This document shows positions 36,416-45,542 of a stretch of DNA of 64,000 nucleotides, piece after piece. Source of the DNA: an uncultured Devosia sp. (GTDB lineage Bacteria > Pseudomonadota > Alphaproteobacteria > Rhizobiales > Devosiaceae); contig NZ_CAMLHM010000006.1 of assembly GCF_946479885.1 (NCBI RefSeq), positions 1-64,000 of the forward strand, read 5' to 3'. How positions within the stretch are numbered: the stretch's first letter is position 1; each line of letters starts with the position of its first letter. Position numbers and translations under genes: made by a program. A model generated the notes under the pieces. It saw only the letters and a list, made by a program, of their open reading frames with translations, was not told where the DNA came from and did no database searches.

Positions 36416-37627
36416 CTACAGCAGCCCCAGATATTTGCCGACGCTCTCGACGTCCTTGTCGCCGCGCCCGGAAAGGCACAGCACGATCGACTCATCCTTG
36501 CCCATGGTGGGCGCGATCTTCATCAGCTGCGCCAGGCCATGCGCCGATTCCAGCGCCGGAATGATGCCCTCGAGCCGCGTGCAGAGCTGGAAGGCTTCCA
36601 GCGCTTCCTTGTCGGTAATGGGCGCATAGGTGACGCGCTTGCTGTCGTGGAGGAACGCGTGTTCCGGTCCGACGCCGGGATAGTCGAGGCCGGCGGAGAT
36701 CGAGTGGCCCTCGAGAATCTGGCCATCCTTGTCCTGCAGCAGATAAGTGCGGTTGCCATGCAGCACGCCCGGCCGGCCGCCGGTCATGCTGGCAGCGTGA
36801 CCGTTCTCGGTGTCGATGCCGTGCCCACCCGCCTCGGCGCCATAGAGCTTGACCTCGGGATCATCAAGGAAGGCGTAGAAGCTGCCGATGGCATTGGAGC
36901 CGCCGCCGACGCAGGCGACCACGGCATCGGGCAGCTTGCCTTCCGACGCCTGGAACTGCTCCTTGAGCTCGGTGCCGATCACGCTCTGGAAGTCGCGCAC
37001 CATCTCCGGATAGGGATGCGGGCCTGCCGCCGTGCCGATCAGGTAATAGGTGGTGTCCACATTGGTCACCCAGTCGCGCAAAGCCTCGTTCATCGCGTCC
37101 TTGAGCGTGCCGGCACCAGCCGTCACCGGGCGGACTTCGGCACCCAGCATCTTCATGCGCAGCACATTGGGCATCTGCCGCTCGACGTCGGTGGCGCCCA
37201 TGAAGATGGTGCAGGGCAAATCGAACTTGGCGCAGACGGTGGCCGTGGCCACGCCATGCTGGCCGGCGCCGGTCTCGGCGATCACCCGCGTCTTGCCCAT
37301 GCGCTTGGCGAGCAGGATCTGCCCCAGGCAATTGTTGATCTTGTGGCTGCCTGTATGGTTGAGCTCTTCACGCTTGAACCAGACCTTGGCGCCACCCAGC
37401 TGCTCGGTCAGCCGCTTGGCAAAATAGAGCGGGCTCGGCCGTCCGGCATAGTGGACACTGAGGTCGGACAGCTCGGCCTTGAATTCCGGGTCGACCTTGG
37501 CGGCGCGATACTGCGCCTCGAGGTCCAGGATCAGCGGCATCAGCGTCTCGGCGACGAAGCGCCCGCCATAGAGCCCGAAGCGGCCTTCCTCGTCGGGACC
37601 GTTGCGCAGGGAATTGATGCCGTCCAT
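36416..37627 (-). CDS. trpB: Tryptophan synthase beta subunit
   Basis: 403 residues. The PLP lysine is in [20 protein letters not shown], and the phosphate-binding GGGSNAIG and [12 protein letters not shown] segments are present. It condenses indole with serine to tryptophan. A repeat element lies between it and the upstream trpF; the downstream exported-protein gene begins 2 bases after its stop. Confidence 0.97.
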   Translation of the reverse strand: MDGINSLRNGPDEEGRFGLYGGRFVAETLMPLILDLEAQYRAAKVDPEFKAELSDLSVHYAGRPSPLYFAKRLTEQLGGAKVWFKREELNHTGSHKINNCLGQILLAKRMGKTRVIAETGAGQHGVATATVCAKFDLPCTIFMGATDVERQMPNVLRMKMLGAEVRPVTAGAGTLKDAMNEALRDWVTNVDTTYYLIGTAAGPHPYPEMVRDFQSVIGTELKEQFQASEGKLPDAVVACVGGGSNAIGSFYAFLDDPEVKLYGAEAGGHGIDTENGHAASMTGGRPGVLHGNRTYLLQDKDGQILEGHSISAGLDYPGVGPEHAFLHDSKRVTYAPITDKEALEAFQLCTRLEGIIPALESAHGLAQLMKIAPTMGKDESIVLCLSGRGDKDVESVGKYLGLL

Positions 37628-37650
37628 TGCGTCCTCTCGATGCCCCGAGA

Positions 37651-37728
37651 GAACCTCATCCTGAGCTTGTCGAAGGACGAGGTTCGGTGCGCCCGACCTC
37701 GCGGTTCGACAGGCTCACCGTGAGGTCT
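37651..37728. repeat. CCTCATCCTGAGC / GCTCACC(G/A)TGAGG inverted repeat
   Basis: Two half-sites in opposite orientation: CCTCATCCTGAGCTTGTCGA then AGGACGAGG, and GGTTCGACAGGCTCACCGTG then AGG. A second copy of this element is at 55761-55846. It fills the trpF-trpB gap. Confidence 0.85.
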
Positions 37729-37740
37729 GTCAGTGCTTAC

Positions 37741-38388
37741 TTACTGTGCTGCTCGCGCGTTGCGGATGAACGCTTCGATCAGCCGCTTGTCCTTGACCCC
37801 GGGTGCGCTTTCGACGCCGGAGGAGACGTCCACCCCATAGGGGCGCACGCTTTTGATGGCGTCGGCCACGGTCTGCGGCGTCAGCCCTCCCGAAAGCATG
37901 AAGGGGATGGACGGGTCAAGCGCCTTGAGCAGGCTCCAGTCGAAGGTCTCGCCCAACCCGCCCGGCCGATCGGCGCCTTTGGGGGGCTTGGCATCGAGCA
38001 GGATGCTGTCGGCAACCTCGATAAAATCGGCCACATGGGCCACATCCTCGGCCGTGCCGATGGGCAATGCCTTCATGATCTCAACACCGGCTTCGGCGCG
38101 GATGGCCTCGACGCGGTGCGGCGTTTCGGGGCCATGCAGCTGGATCCAGTCCGGCCCCAGCGCGGCCACTTCGGCGACGCAGCTATTGTCCGGATTGACC
38201 AGCACCACGCAGGTCTGGATGCGCCCGCGCGCTTCCGAGATCAGGGTGGCGATCTCTTCGATGCTCACATGGCGCGGTGACCGCGGAAAATGCATGAACC
38301 CGACCATGTCGGCCCCGGACGCGATAACGGTCTCGAGGATTTCAGAGGTCTTGATGCCGCAAATCTTGATGATCAGGGGGTCGGCCAT
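37741..38388 (-). CDS. trpF: Phosphoribosylanthranilate isomerase
   Basis: 215 residues. IKICGIKTSEILETVIASGA carries the catalytic Cys. GFMHFPRSPRHVS follows, and the catalytic Asp lies in ILLDAKPPKG. FMLSGGLTPQTVADAI binds the phosphate and PYGVDVSSGVES ends the barrel. It catalyses the Amadori rearrangement in tryptophan synthesis. It begins 5 bases after a LapA-like gene and precedes trpB on the same strand. Confidence 0.96.
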   Translation of the reverse strand: MADPLIIKICGIKTSEILETVIASGADMVGFMHFPRSPRHVSIEEIATLISEARGRIQTCVVLVNPDNSCVAEVAALGPDWIQLHGPETPHRVEAIRAEAGVEIMKALPIGTAEDVAHVADFIEVADSILLDAKPPKGADRPGGLGETFDWSLLKALDPSIPFMLSGGLTPQTVADAIKSVRPYGVDVSSGVESAPGVKDKRLIEAFIRNARAAQ

Positions 38389-38393
38389 CGCGC

Positions 38394-38756
38394 TCAGCGC
38401 AGCTCCAGGAGATCGTCGACTTCAGCCAGCGGACCGGTGCCGGTCTGGCCATGGTGGCGGCGCAGCTTTTCCAGCTCGCCATTGAGCAGATGGGCCTCGC
38501 GGCGCCAATGCTTCTCGCGCCGGCGATGGCTGGCCTGGGCGAACCATGTGGATATGCCGCCCAGCAGCACGCCCACCAGCAGCACCACATAGAGCACCAC
38601 GAACATCGGTACGCCATAGCCCGGCGCCACCGCGCCATCGACTGGCGCAAACGGATTGAAATTGACCGCGACGAAATGCCGGTTGGCCAGCGCGAAGACG
38701 ATCAGCCCCAGGCATAGCGGGACGAGGACCACCCAACCGACGATTCTGTTGATCAT
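38394..38756 (-). CDS. lapA: LapA-domain (DUF1049) inner-membrane protein
   Basis: 120 residues with two TM helices (WVVLVPLCLGLIVFALANRH and FVVLYVVLLVGVLLGGISTW) and a basic, helical cytoplasmic tail (RRREKHWRREAHLLNGELEK). FALANRHFVAVNFNPF is the LapA family hallmark. In enterobacteria LapA works with LapB in regulating LPS synthesis; no lapB is adjacent here, so the symbol indicates the family. It lies between ihfB and trpF, a common alphaproteobacterial position. Confidence 0.85.
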   Translation of the reverse strand: MINRIVGWVVLVPLCLGLIVFALANRHFVAVNFNPFAPVDGAVAPGYGVPMFVVLYVVLLVGVLLGGISTWFAQASHRRREKHWRREAHLLNGELEKLRRHHGQTGTGPLAEVDDLLELR

Positions 38757-38787
38757 GCGTCTGGTAACCTATGGAGCCCTGGCCCCG

Positions 38788-39072
38788 TTACGAACGGTTG
38801 AGCCGCTCGCGGATTTCCTTGCCGGCCTTGAATTGCGGCACGTACTTTTCGCCCACATCAACCTGTTCACCGGTCCGTGGGTTCCGGCCAACGCGCGCCG
38901 GGCGGTTCTTGACCGAAAAGGCGCCGAAGCCACGCAGCTCGACCCGGTCGCCCCGCGCCATGGCATCCCCGATCTCGTCGAGGATGGCATTGACGATATT
39001 TTCGATATCACGCTGGAACAGATGCGGATTTTCCGCCGCGAGTTTCTCGACGAGTTCCGACTTGATCATCAA
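38788..39072 (-). CDS. ihfB: Integration host factor subunit beta
   Basis: 94 residues of HU/IHF fold: [53 protein letters not shown] with the intercalating Pro loop and [15 protein letters not shown]. It pairs with IhfA to bend DNA, including for sigma-54-dependent transcription; rpoN lies in this window. It lies 31 bases after sppA. Confidence 0.95.
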   Translation of the reverse strand: MMIKSELVEKLAAENPHLFQRDIENIVNAILDEIGDAMARGDRVELRGFGAFSVKNRPARVGRNPRTGEQVDVGEKYVPQFKAGKEIRERLNRS

Positions 39073-39103
39073 AGGCTCCGCGTGTGGGCGTCCACCCTAT
39101 TGC

Positions 39104-40048
39104 TCAGAGGGCTGAACCAACCTGCCAAAGCGAAACCAGCCCGTCAAGCGTGATGGGGCCTTCGGGCAGTCCGAGCGCGGCCCGCGCCTGGCCACCGAGG
39201 AAGGTGCCGATCAGGTCGAACCCCTGATCCGGCTGGGGCCAGACGGTGCTCACGGCGAGGTCGGCGGCAAGGCCATGCTCGGCCTCAAGCCAGTCGATGG
39301 CTTCCAGTTCCCCGCCAATCGCGTCGATCAGGCCGGTCTCGATCCCGACCCGGCCGGTGACGATGCGCCCATCGGCCAGGGCCAGCGTTGCCTCTCGGGT
39401 GAGCCCCCGGCGCTCGGCGACCACGTCGACGAACCACTGGAAGCTGTTATCGACCAGCGCCGCGATCGAGGCGCGCGGCGCCCCGTCCATCGGCTCGTCA
39501 AAATCGGGCTCGGCCTTGAGCGGCCCCGAGGCCACCTTGTCGAGATCGACACCGATGGTTTCCATCAGCTTGCCGGCATTGACATGCTGGAACAGCACGC
39601 CGATCGACCCCACGATGGAGAGACGGCGCGCAAAGATGCGGTCGCTGGCAATGGCCGTCATATAGGCCGCCGATGCGCCCAGTTCGCCGATGACGGCGAC
39701 GGTGGGCTTGGCCGCCCGCAACTGCCCCAGCGCCTCGTAGAGCTCCTCGCCGCCCGCGGTGGTGCCGCCGGGGGAGTTGATGGCGACGATCACGGCCTTG
39801 ACCGAAGGGTCATCGACCAGGTCGGAGATCACGGCGAGGCGGGCCCGGTCGGTGGTGATGGTGCCGTCGATGACGAGGCGCGCAATATGGTCGCCTGCTG
39901 GCCCCTGTGGCAGGGCGAAGCGCCCCAGCCCGACGATGATGGCAATCGCCAGCGCGACGAAGGCCAGCACGCGCCACCGGCCCCGCGACTTGCGATAGGT
40001 ATAGGCGGCGATGGTGGCGTGAGCGTCGGAAGGGGGCTGGTCGGTCAT
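39104..40048 (-). CDS. sppA: Signal peptide peptidase SppA, short form
   Basis: 314 residues with one N-terminal TM (WRVLAFVALAIAIIVGLGRF). The Ser/Lys dyad of the S49 family is present: Ser in GELGASAAYMTAIASDR and Lys in VASGPLKAEPDFDEP; the INSPGGTTAGGEELYEAL block precedes. It degrades cleaved signal peptides in the membrane. ATG 40048 is chosen because preceding codons translate intergenic sequence. It sits between a GNAT gene and ihfB. Confidence 0.93.
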   Translation of the reverse strand: MTDQPPSDAHATIAAYTYRKSRGRWRVLAFVALAIAIIVGLGRFALPQGPAGDHIARLVIDGTITTDRARLAVISDLVDDPSVKAVIVAINSPGGTTAGGEELYEALGQLRAAKPTVAVIGELGASAAYMTAIASDRIFARRLSIVGSIGVLFQHVNAGKLMETIGVDLDKVASGPLKAEPDFDEPMDGAPRASIAALVDNSFQWFVDVVAERRGLTREATLALADGRIVTGRVGIETGLIDAIGGELEAIDWLEAEHGLAADLAVSTVWPQPDQGFDLIGTFLGGQARAALGLPEGPITLDGLVSLWQVGSAL

Positions 40049-40106
40049 TGGCGGCCTCACGCTTGGTCGGAGCCGACCGGTAGAACCGGTCCGCCGGTTT
40101 GACAAG

Positions 40107-40607
40107 TCAGAAGTGCTTGACCATGTAGCGCGCCGTCGCTTCATAGCTCGCCAGCTTCTCATCGAGCTCGGGTGCCTTGAGCGCCCGGAAGCCATGCTTG
40201 TACCAGAAGGGCAGCGAGCCGTTGACGGCGACAAGGCTGACGCTGGCCAGCCCGGTGGACCGGGCGTGGCGCAGGATATCGCCCACGATCATGGCCGCCG
40301 CGCCGGTGCCCCGTGCCGCCGGCAGCAATGCCAGATCGTGCAGATAATAAGTGTCGGCATCATCGGGGATGGCGCCGAGCAGCGCATTGAGCTCGGGCAG
40401 CGCCTTGAACCGCCAGGGGTGGCTCAGGATATAGCCGGCGGCGACGCCGTCCAGTTCGAGCAGCCGCGCCCCGTCGGGATAGAGCCGCTGCCGTTCGGCA
40501 AACACGGCCATGTCCTCCGGAAAGTCCGGATGCACCTTGGCGGCGATGGCCTCGACATCGGGCAGGTCAAGTGCGGTCAGGCCCCGCCAGTGCATAGCAT
40601 TCCTCAT
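40107..40607 (-). CDS. GNAT-family N-acetyltransferase
   Basis: 166 residues. The acetyl-CoA binding motif A is YYLHDLALLPAARGTGAAAM and the C-terminal SLPFWYKHGFRAL is motif B. ATG 40607 is preceded by GGAAGAG at good spacing; an alternative ATG at 40595 lacks it. It lies between rpsA's terminator and sppA, so it has its own transcript. The substrate cannot be read. Confidence 0.85.
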   Translation of the reverse strand: MRNAMHWRGLTALDLPDVEAIAAKVHPDFPEDMAVFAERQRLYPDGARLLELDGVAAGYILSHPWRFKALPELNALLGAIPDDADTYYLHDLALLPAARGTGAAAMIVGDILRHARSTGLASVSLVAVNGSLPFWYKHGFRALKAPELDEKLASYEATARYMVKHF

Positions 40608-40668
40608 GGATACTCTTCCGCTGCTTCCGAACCACCACTCTTCCCGGAAGCGCTCAAGCTTAGAAAGC

Positions 40669-40696
40669 AAAAGGCCCGCGCTGTGAAGCGCGGGCC
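40669..40696 (-). terminator. Rho-independent terminator of rpsA
   Basis: On the minus strand: GGCCCGCGC, loop TTCACA, GCGCGGGCC, then TTTTGCTTT. It is 21 bases after the rpsA stop. Confidence 0.92.
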
Positions 40697-40717
40697 CGAT
40701 AGTTTGCCGACAGAGAA

Positions 40718-42433
40718 TTACTTCTCTTCGCGGCCCTTGAGCGCGGCGCCCAGGATGTCGCCGAGCGAAGCGCCCGAATCCGACGAACCGTAATTGGCGA
40801 CGGCTTCCTTTTCCTCGGCAATTTCCAGTGCCTTGATGGACAGCTGGATGCGCGAGGTCTTGCGGTCGTACTGGGTGACGCGTGCGTCGACCTTCTCGCC
40901 CTTGGAGAAACGCTCCGGACGCTGGTCGTTGCGATCGCGCGAGAGGTCCGCACGACGGATGAACGCGGTCATGTCGCTGTCGGCGATACGGACTTCAATG
41001 CCCCCATCGTTGACTTCGATCACGGTGCCGGTGACGACAGCGCCCTTGCGGATGCCGCCGGCTTCGCCAGCAGTGTCGCCCGAGGCAGCCGAAGCTTCAC
41101 CGGCGTTGAGCTGCTTGATGCCCAGGCTGATGCGTTCCTTTTCGACGTCAACGTCGAGGACCTTGGCCGAAACCATGTCACCGCGGTTGTAGTCTTCGAG
41201 GGCCACTTCGCCCGACTTCTGCCAGTCGAGGTCGGAGAGGTGCACCATGCCGTCCACATCGCCGTCGAGGCCGATGAACAGGCCGAATTCGGTCTTGTTC
41301 TTGACTTCGCCTTCGATGACCGAGCCGACCGGGAACTTCTCGGCGAAGCTTTCCCATGGGTTGGCCAGGGTCTGCTTGAGGCCGAGCGAGATGCGGCGCT
41401 TGTCCGGATCGACTTCCAGCACGACGACTTCGACTTCCTGCGAGGTCGAGACGATCTTGCCGGGGTGAACGTTCTTCTTGGTCCAGCTCATTTCCGAGAC
41501 GTGGATCAGGCCTTCGATGCCCGGCTCCAGTTCCACGAACGCACCGTAGTCGGTGATGTTGGTGACGCGGCCGGTGAACTTGGCGTTGATCGGGTACTTG
41601 GCTTCGATGCCATCCCACGGATCGGCCTGCAGCTGCTTCATACCGAGCGAGATGCGGTGCGATTCATGGTTGATACGGACGATCTGGACCTTGATGGTCT
41701 CGCCGATCGTCAGCACTTCGGACGGGTGGTTGACGCGACGCCATGCGATGTCGGTGACATGCAGCAGGCCGTCGATACCGCCCAGGTCAACGAACGCACC
41801 GTAATCGGTGATGTTCTTGACCACGCCGTCGACAACCTGGCCCTCTTCGAGCTGCTGCACGATTTCCGAACGCTGTTCGGCGCGCGACTCTTCGAGGATG
41901 GCGCGACGCGACACGACGATATTGCCGCGACGCTTGTCCATCTTGAGGATCTGGAACGGCTGCGGCACGTTCATCAGCGGCGCGATATCGCGGATCGGAC
42001 GGATGTCCACCTGCGAACGCGGCAGGAAGGCGATGGCGCCTTCGAGGTCGACGGTGAAACCACCCTTGACCTGGTTGAAGATGGTGCCTTCAACGCGCTC
42101 ATTGGCGTTGTACATCTCTTCGAGCTTGACCCAGCTCTCTTCGCGGCGAGCCTTCTCGCGCGACAGCACGGCTTCACCGGCAGCGTTCTCGACGCGGTCG
42201 ACATAGACCTCGACGATCGAGCCCACCTTGATGGTGCCGTCACGGCCAGCCTGGCCGAATTCCTTGAGCGCGATGCGGCCTTCGGTCTTGAGACCGACGT
42301 CGATGATCGCCAGGTCCTTTTCGATCGCGACGACGGTGCCCTTGACGACGGCGCCCTCTAGCGGCTCGTTGTCGACGAACGAGTCCATCAGCAGCGATTC
42401 AAAATCTTCTTTCGTCACAGTTTGCTGTGCCAA
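40718..42433 (-). CDS. rpsA: 30S ribosomal protein S1
   Basis: 571 residues with six S1 RNA-binding domains. Repeated GxVxxITDYGAFVDLGGIDGLLH and RISLGMKQL blocks are seen at about 80-90 residue intervals, and the first two domains (GTVVAIEKDLAIIDVGLKTE) are the ribosome-binding ones. It unwinds mRNA and aids initiation. The start is TTG 42433 with GGAGAAG 4 bases upstream (MAQQTVTKEDFESLLMDSF); the ATGs further upstream are in leader sequence. It lies downstream of cmk and has its own terminator. Confidence 0.97.
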   Translation of the reverse strand: MAQQTVTKEDFESLLMDSFVDNEPLEGAVVKGTVVAIEKDLAIIDVGLKTEGRIALKEFGQAGRDGTIKVGSIVEVYVDRVENAAGEAVLSREKARREESWVKLEEMYNANERVEGTIFNQVKGGFTVDLEGAIAFLPRSQVDIRPIRDIAPLMNVPQPFQILKMDKRRGNIVVSRRAILEESRAEQRSEIVQQLEEGQVVDGVVKNITDYGAFVDLGGIDGLLHVTDIAWRRVNHPSEVLTIGETIKVQIVRINHESHRISLGMKQLQADPWDGIEAKYPINAKFTGRVTNITDYGAFVELEPGIEGLIHVSEMSWTKKNVHPGKIVSTSQEVEVVVLEVDPDKRRISLGLKQTLANPWESFAEKFPVGSVIEGEVKNKTEFGLFIGLDGDVDGMVHLSDLDWQKSGEVALEDYNRGDMVSAKVLDVDVEKERISLGIKQLNAGEASAASGDTAGEAGGIRKGAVVTGTVIEVNDGGIEVRIADSDMTAFIRRADLSRDRNDQRPERFSKGEKVDARVTQYDRKTSRIQLSIKALEIAEEKEAVANYGSSDSGASLGDILGAALKGREEK

Positions 42434-42437
42434 ATAT

Positions 42438-42444
42438 CTTCTCC
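42438..42444 (-). promoter_or_regulatory. Ribosome binding site deciding the TTG start of rpsA
   Basis: GGAGAAG on the minus strand, 4 bases from TTG 42433. The 168-base cmk-rpsA gap upstream is partly self-complementary (CTCG-TTTTG-CGAG at about 42485-42500) and could hold an autoregulatory leader. Confidence 0.65.
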
Positions 42445-42601
42445 GTTGCACCGGTGGTTTGATTGAAGACCGAAAGCCCGCCATCTCGCAAAACGAGAAT
42501 GCCGGCGCGCGAGCGCCCGATCGAACGTTGATTTGAGATTGTTCCCGCCAGCTACGCTGGTGATTGCCGGGACCGATATCGTTCAAGGTTGGATTAAGGT
42601 C

Positions 42602-43240
42602 TTATGACCCTGCCTTGGACGCCATGGCCCCATCGACGATCGCGATGGCTGCGCGGAGTGCGGCTTCTATATCGAGAAGCGTCGTATCGAGCAAGTGCGC
42701 GTCATCGGCTTTGTAGAAGCCGCCATTGGGGTTGGCCATATCGCGCGCATCCCGCTCCTCGATCTGGTGATAGAGCGCATAACGGTCGACCACCTGGCCG
42801 CGGGCTTCGAGCTGCCGCGCCCGGCGCTCCATGCGCGCCTTGCTGTCGGCCTGGATGAACAGTTTCGCATCGGCTTCCGGTGCGATGACCGTGCCGATAT
42901 CGCGTCCGTCCAGCACCGCGCCGCCATCCTGGGTGGCAAATTGGCGCTGGTAGTCGAACAGCGCATGCCGCACCGCGCCGATGACCGCCACCTTGGATGC
43001 CAGGATGCCGACCTTGGCCGACAGCAGGTATTCCGGCTCGAGGTCGTTCTCGTCCAGCGTCTGCGCCGCCGCGATGGCGCGCTGCTCGAATTCGGGCGAA
43101 TTCTCATACTGTTCCACGGCCCGGCCGACAGCCCGGTAAAGCAGGCCCGTATCGAGATAGGGCAGGCCATAATGCTTGGCGAGACCGCTTGCCAGCGTCC
43201 CCTTGCCCGAAGCGGCGGGTCCATCGACGGCGATGATCAT
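42602..43240 (-). CDS. cmk: Cytidylate kinase
   Basis: 212 residues. The P-loop is MIIAVDGPAASGKGTLASGL, then DTGLLYRAVG, DGRDIGTVIAPEADAKLFIQ and RDARDMANPNGGF. It phosphorylates CMP/dCMP. The ATG overlaps the stop of the AroA-like gene by 4 bases; this order (aroA-cmk-rpsA) is the conserved alphaproteobacterial arrangement. Confidence 0.96.
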   Translation of the reverse strand: MIIAVDGPAASGKGTLASGLAKHYGLPYLDTGLLYRAVGRAVEQYENSPEFEQRAIAAAQTLDENDLEPEYLLSAKVGILASKVAVIGAVRHALFDYQRQFATQDGGAVLDGRDIGTVIAPEADAKLFIQADSKARMERRARQLEARGQVVDRYALYHQIEERDARDMANPNGGFYKADDAHLLDTTLLDIEAALRAAIAIVDGAMASKAGS

Positions 43241-44589
43241 CCCTTTTGTCCTTTCACCGGTTCGAACCGCGCGCCTGCGGCGGTCATGGCCGCCACGAAG
43301 CCCGGAAAGCTCGCGGCAATTCCGCTGGTGTCGTCCAGCGTAACACGCTTGTGGCTGGCCAGGCCCAGCACGAGGAAGCTCATGGCGACCGCGCCATCGC
43401 CGCGGCTCGCCACCGTGCCGCCGCCCTCGACCTTGCTGCTGCCACCGATGGTGAGGCTGTCTTCGCCCTCTGCCACCGTCACCTTGCAGGCGGCCAGCCC
43501 CGCCGCGATTGCGGCAAGGCGGTCGCCACCCAGCGCACGCAACGGCGCCAGCCCCTCAATGACCGTCTCACCCTGTGCAAAGGCCGCCGCGACGGCCAGA
43601 ACCGGGATGTCGTCGAGCATGGCCGCGGCATGGCCGGCACTGATATGGATGCCCTTGAGCCGCGACGACCGCACCCTGAGGTCGGCGACATGCTCGCCCT
43701 GGCTTTCATGCTGGTTGAGAAACTGGATGTCGCCGCCCATTTCGAGCAGCGTGTCGATCAGGCCGGTCCGGGCGGGGTTGACCAGCACATTCTCGAGGAC
43801 AAGGTCCGACCCCGGCACGACCAGTGCCGCCACCAGCGGATAGGCCGCGGCCGACGGGTCGCCCGGCACCACCACGCGGCGCGGCTGCAATTCGGTCAGG
43901 CCCGCTACGCTGACAACGGCGCCGCCGGTCTCGTCGGCCGCCACTGTCACGGCGCCGCCAAAGTCGGCGAGCAGCCGCTCGGTATGATCGCCGGTCGCCA
44001 CCGGCTCGACGATGGTGGTGGTGCCGGCCATCTGGGCGCCGGCCAGCAGCAATGCCGATTTGATCGTCTCGGACGGCACCGCCATCACATGCTGCAACGG
44101 CAGCGGGATGACAGGGCCCCTGAGCGTCACCGTCAGGCCGCCGCCCAGCGTGGCGGTCGCCCCGATCCGCGCCAGCGCGTCCAGCAACGGCTGGCGGGTC
44201 AGATCAGGTCCGCCGGAAAAGCGCGCGGAAAACGGGTAGGGGGCCAGGAGCCCCAGAAGCAGCGGCGCGCCCTCGCCCGCCTTGCCCAGCGCGAGCGGGC
44301 CCTGCGGCTCCAACAGGCCGCCCACGCCCAGTCCATGCACATGCCAGGCGCCGTCGCGCTGTTCGATATGCACGCCCAGCTGGCGCAAAGCCGCTGCCAT
44401 GGCCAGCACATCCTCGGCGTCAGGCAAACCCTCGATGCTGCTATGGCCGACGGCCAGCGCCGAGAGGATCAGCGCACGGTGGGAAATGGCCCTGTCGCCG
44501 GGCGTCGCAAACCGCCCGGACAACGGGTTGGCCCCGTGGCTGGCCAGCGGGGCGCTATCGGCAGGAATCGGGTGGGCGATCTCGGTCAT
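43237..44589 (-). CDS. EPSP synthase (AroA) homologue, class II type, with most active-site residues replaced
   Basis: 450 residues, full length with no frameshift, aligning end to end with class II (CP4-like) EPSP synthases, for example PGDRAISHRALIL, VADLRVRSS, LAVAAAFAQG and AMSFLVLGL. Key positions (E. coli numbering) differ: Lys22 is Arg33, Asn94 is Lys103, Arg100 is Pro109, Arg124 is Gln133, Gln171 is Thr175, the Arg before DHTE is Gly200, Lys340/Glu341 are Leu353/Gly354, and His385/Arg386 are Gly399/Ala400. Asp313 (Asp326) and Arg344 (Arg357) remain. It occupies the usual aroA position before cmk-rpsA. By homology it should make EPSP, but by its residues it is probably inactive or altered; a true aroA may lie elsewhere. 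Confidence 0.85.
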   Translation of the reverse strand: MTEIAHPIPADSAPLASHGANPLSGRFATPGDRAISHRALILSALAVGHSSIEGLPDAEDVLAMAAALRQLGVHIEQRDGAWHVHGLGVGGLLEPQGPLALGKAGEGAPLLLGLLAPYPFSARFSGGPDLTRQPLLDALARIGATATLGGGLTVTLRGPVIPLPLQHVMAVPSETIKSALLLAGAQMAGTTTIVEPVATGDHTERLLADFGGAVTVAADETGGAVVSVAGLTELQPRRVVVPGDPSAAAYPLVAALVVPGSDLVLENVLVNPARTGLIDTLLEMGGDIQFLNQHESQGEHVADLRVRSSRLKGIHISAGHAAAMLDDIPVLAVAAAFAQGETVIEGLAPLRALGGDRLAAIAAGLAACKVTVAEGEDSLTIGGSSKVEGGGTVASRGDGAVAMSFLVLGLASHKRVTLDDTSGIAASFPGFVAAMTAAGARFEPVKGQKG

Positions 44590-44753
44590 GGGCGAGCCGG
44601 CTGTAGCACGGCCCGCCGCGGCAAGGCCACTACCCCTGGCCAGCGGGAACCAGCTCTCCACATTTTCGGTTTGACAGGGGCGGTGTTTGTCCATAACCGG
44701 ACTGACCGAACCAGGGCCAGAAGCCCTGCAAAACCTTACGACGAGGAACATCG

Positions 44754-45158
44754 ATGGCCAGTTCCGAACGCGGCACCAAGCGCACCGATCCCGAAACGGG
44801 CAAGAAGTTCTACGACCTCGGCAACGACCCGATCGTGTCGCCCTATACCGGCAAGAGCTACCCGCGCTCCTATTTCGAGCAGGTGCTTGCCGGCAAGCCC
44901 TCCCCCGCCGCCGCCCGCAAGGTGGACGACGAGGACGAAGAGGAAGTCGAAGAAGAGGTTGAGGACGCAGCAGCGCCCGAAATCGTCTCGCTCGAGGATG
45001 CCGATGCCGAAGAATCCGGCGACGAGGAAATCCCCGAGACCGACGACGTCGAAGTCGACGAAGAGCTCGGCGACGATGATGCCGACGTCTTCCTCGAAGA
45101 GGACGAAGACGAAGACGACGAACTCGGCTTTGAAGTCGGCGGCGACGAAGACCGTTGA
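44754..45158 (+). CDS. TIGR02300 'FYDLN acid' family protein
   Basis: 134 residues. The N-terminal 50 residues match the conserved block (GTKRTDPETGKKFYDLGNDP, SPYTGKSYPRSYFE). The rest is an extremely acidic, low-complexity Asp/Glu tail. The family is found in alphaproteobacteria, often at this place beside aroA and tRNA-Ala. Function is unknown; the acidic tail suggests a basic partner such as RNA-binding or ribosomal proteins. The usual Cys of the RxCPxTGxKFYDL start is Asp here (KRTDPET). Confidence 0.93.
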   Translation: MASSERGTKRTDPETGKKFYDLGNDPIVSPYTGKSYPRSYFEQVLAGKPSPAAARKVDDEDEEEVEEEVEDAAAPEIVSLEDADAEESGDEEIPETDDVEVDEELGDDDADVFLEEDEDEDDELGFEVGGDEDR

Positions 45159-45299
45159 TTTGACACGCATTTTCCGTCGGGCTCCCCACGGGTCCGACGG
45201 GATAAAAAAGTGTCATTTAGGCACTTGCATGGGGGCGGATCATCCAATAGGTTCCGCCTCGCTTCGGACGGGTTAGCCCTTCCAAGCACCCAATGGAAT

Positions 45300-45374
<75 letters not shown>

Positions 45375-45375
<1 letters not shown>

Positions 45376-45455
45376 GCCTTCGCTGCTCCGCAGCTTCGGC
45401 TCGGCAAGCCCTCGTGGCTCTGCCCGAAGTTTGCGGACATAATCTAGCGAAGGCT
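45375..45455. repeat. Inverted repeat immediately 3' of tRNA-Ala
   Basis: AGCCTTCGC begins at the last base of the tRNA (45375-45383) and its complement GCGAAGGCT lies at 45447-45455, enclosing about 63 bases. Such arms after tRNA genes may act in 3' processing or termination, or mark an old integration site. No integrase is nearby. Confidence 0.65.
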
Positions 45456-45542
45456 GTCACGTCGTAGTTGCGCAGCAACATAGACGGGCTGATGTCCTTC
45501 AAACGCGATTGATCCTGCTCTGCGCCCGGCTAAGCTCGCGCC

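Noticed and set aside
42434..42601. A riboswitch or ribosomal-protein leader upstream of rpsA
   Set aside because: Short complementary segments exist, but no known motif could be recognised. It is only mentioned with the rpsA ribosome binding site.
43237..45216. Extension of the AroA-like frame upstream to 45216
   Set aside because: The added region is antisense to the FYDLN protein gene and encodes an Arg-rich stretch. The EPSP-synthase fold begins after ATG 44589.
45159..45230. A terminator after the FYDLN gene at CCGTCGG...CCGACGG
   Set aside because: The 7-bp stem is followed by A residues, not T, on the plus strand, so it is not a standard rho-independent terminator for that gene.
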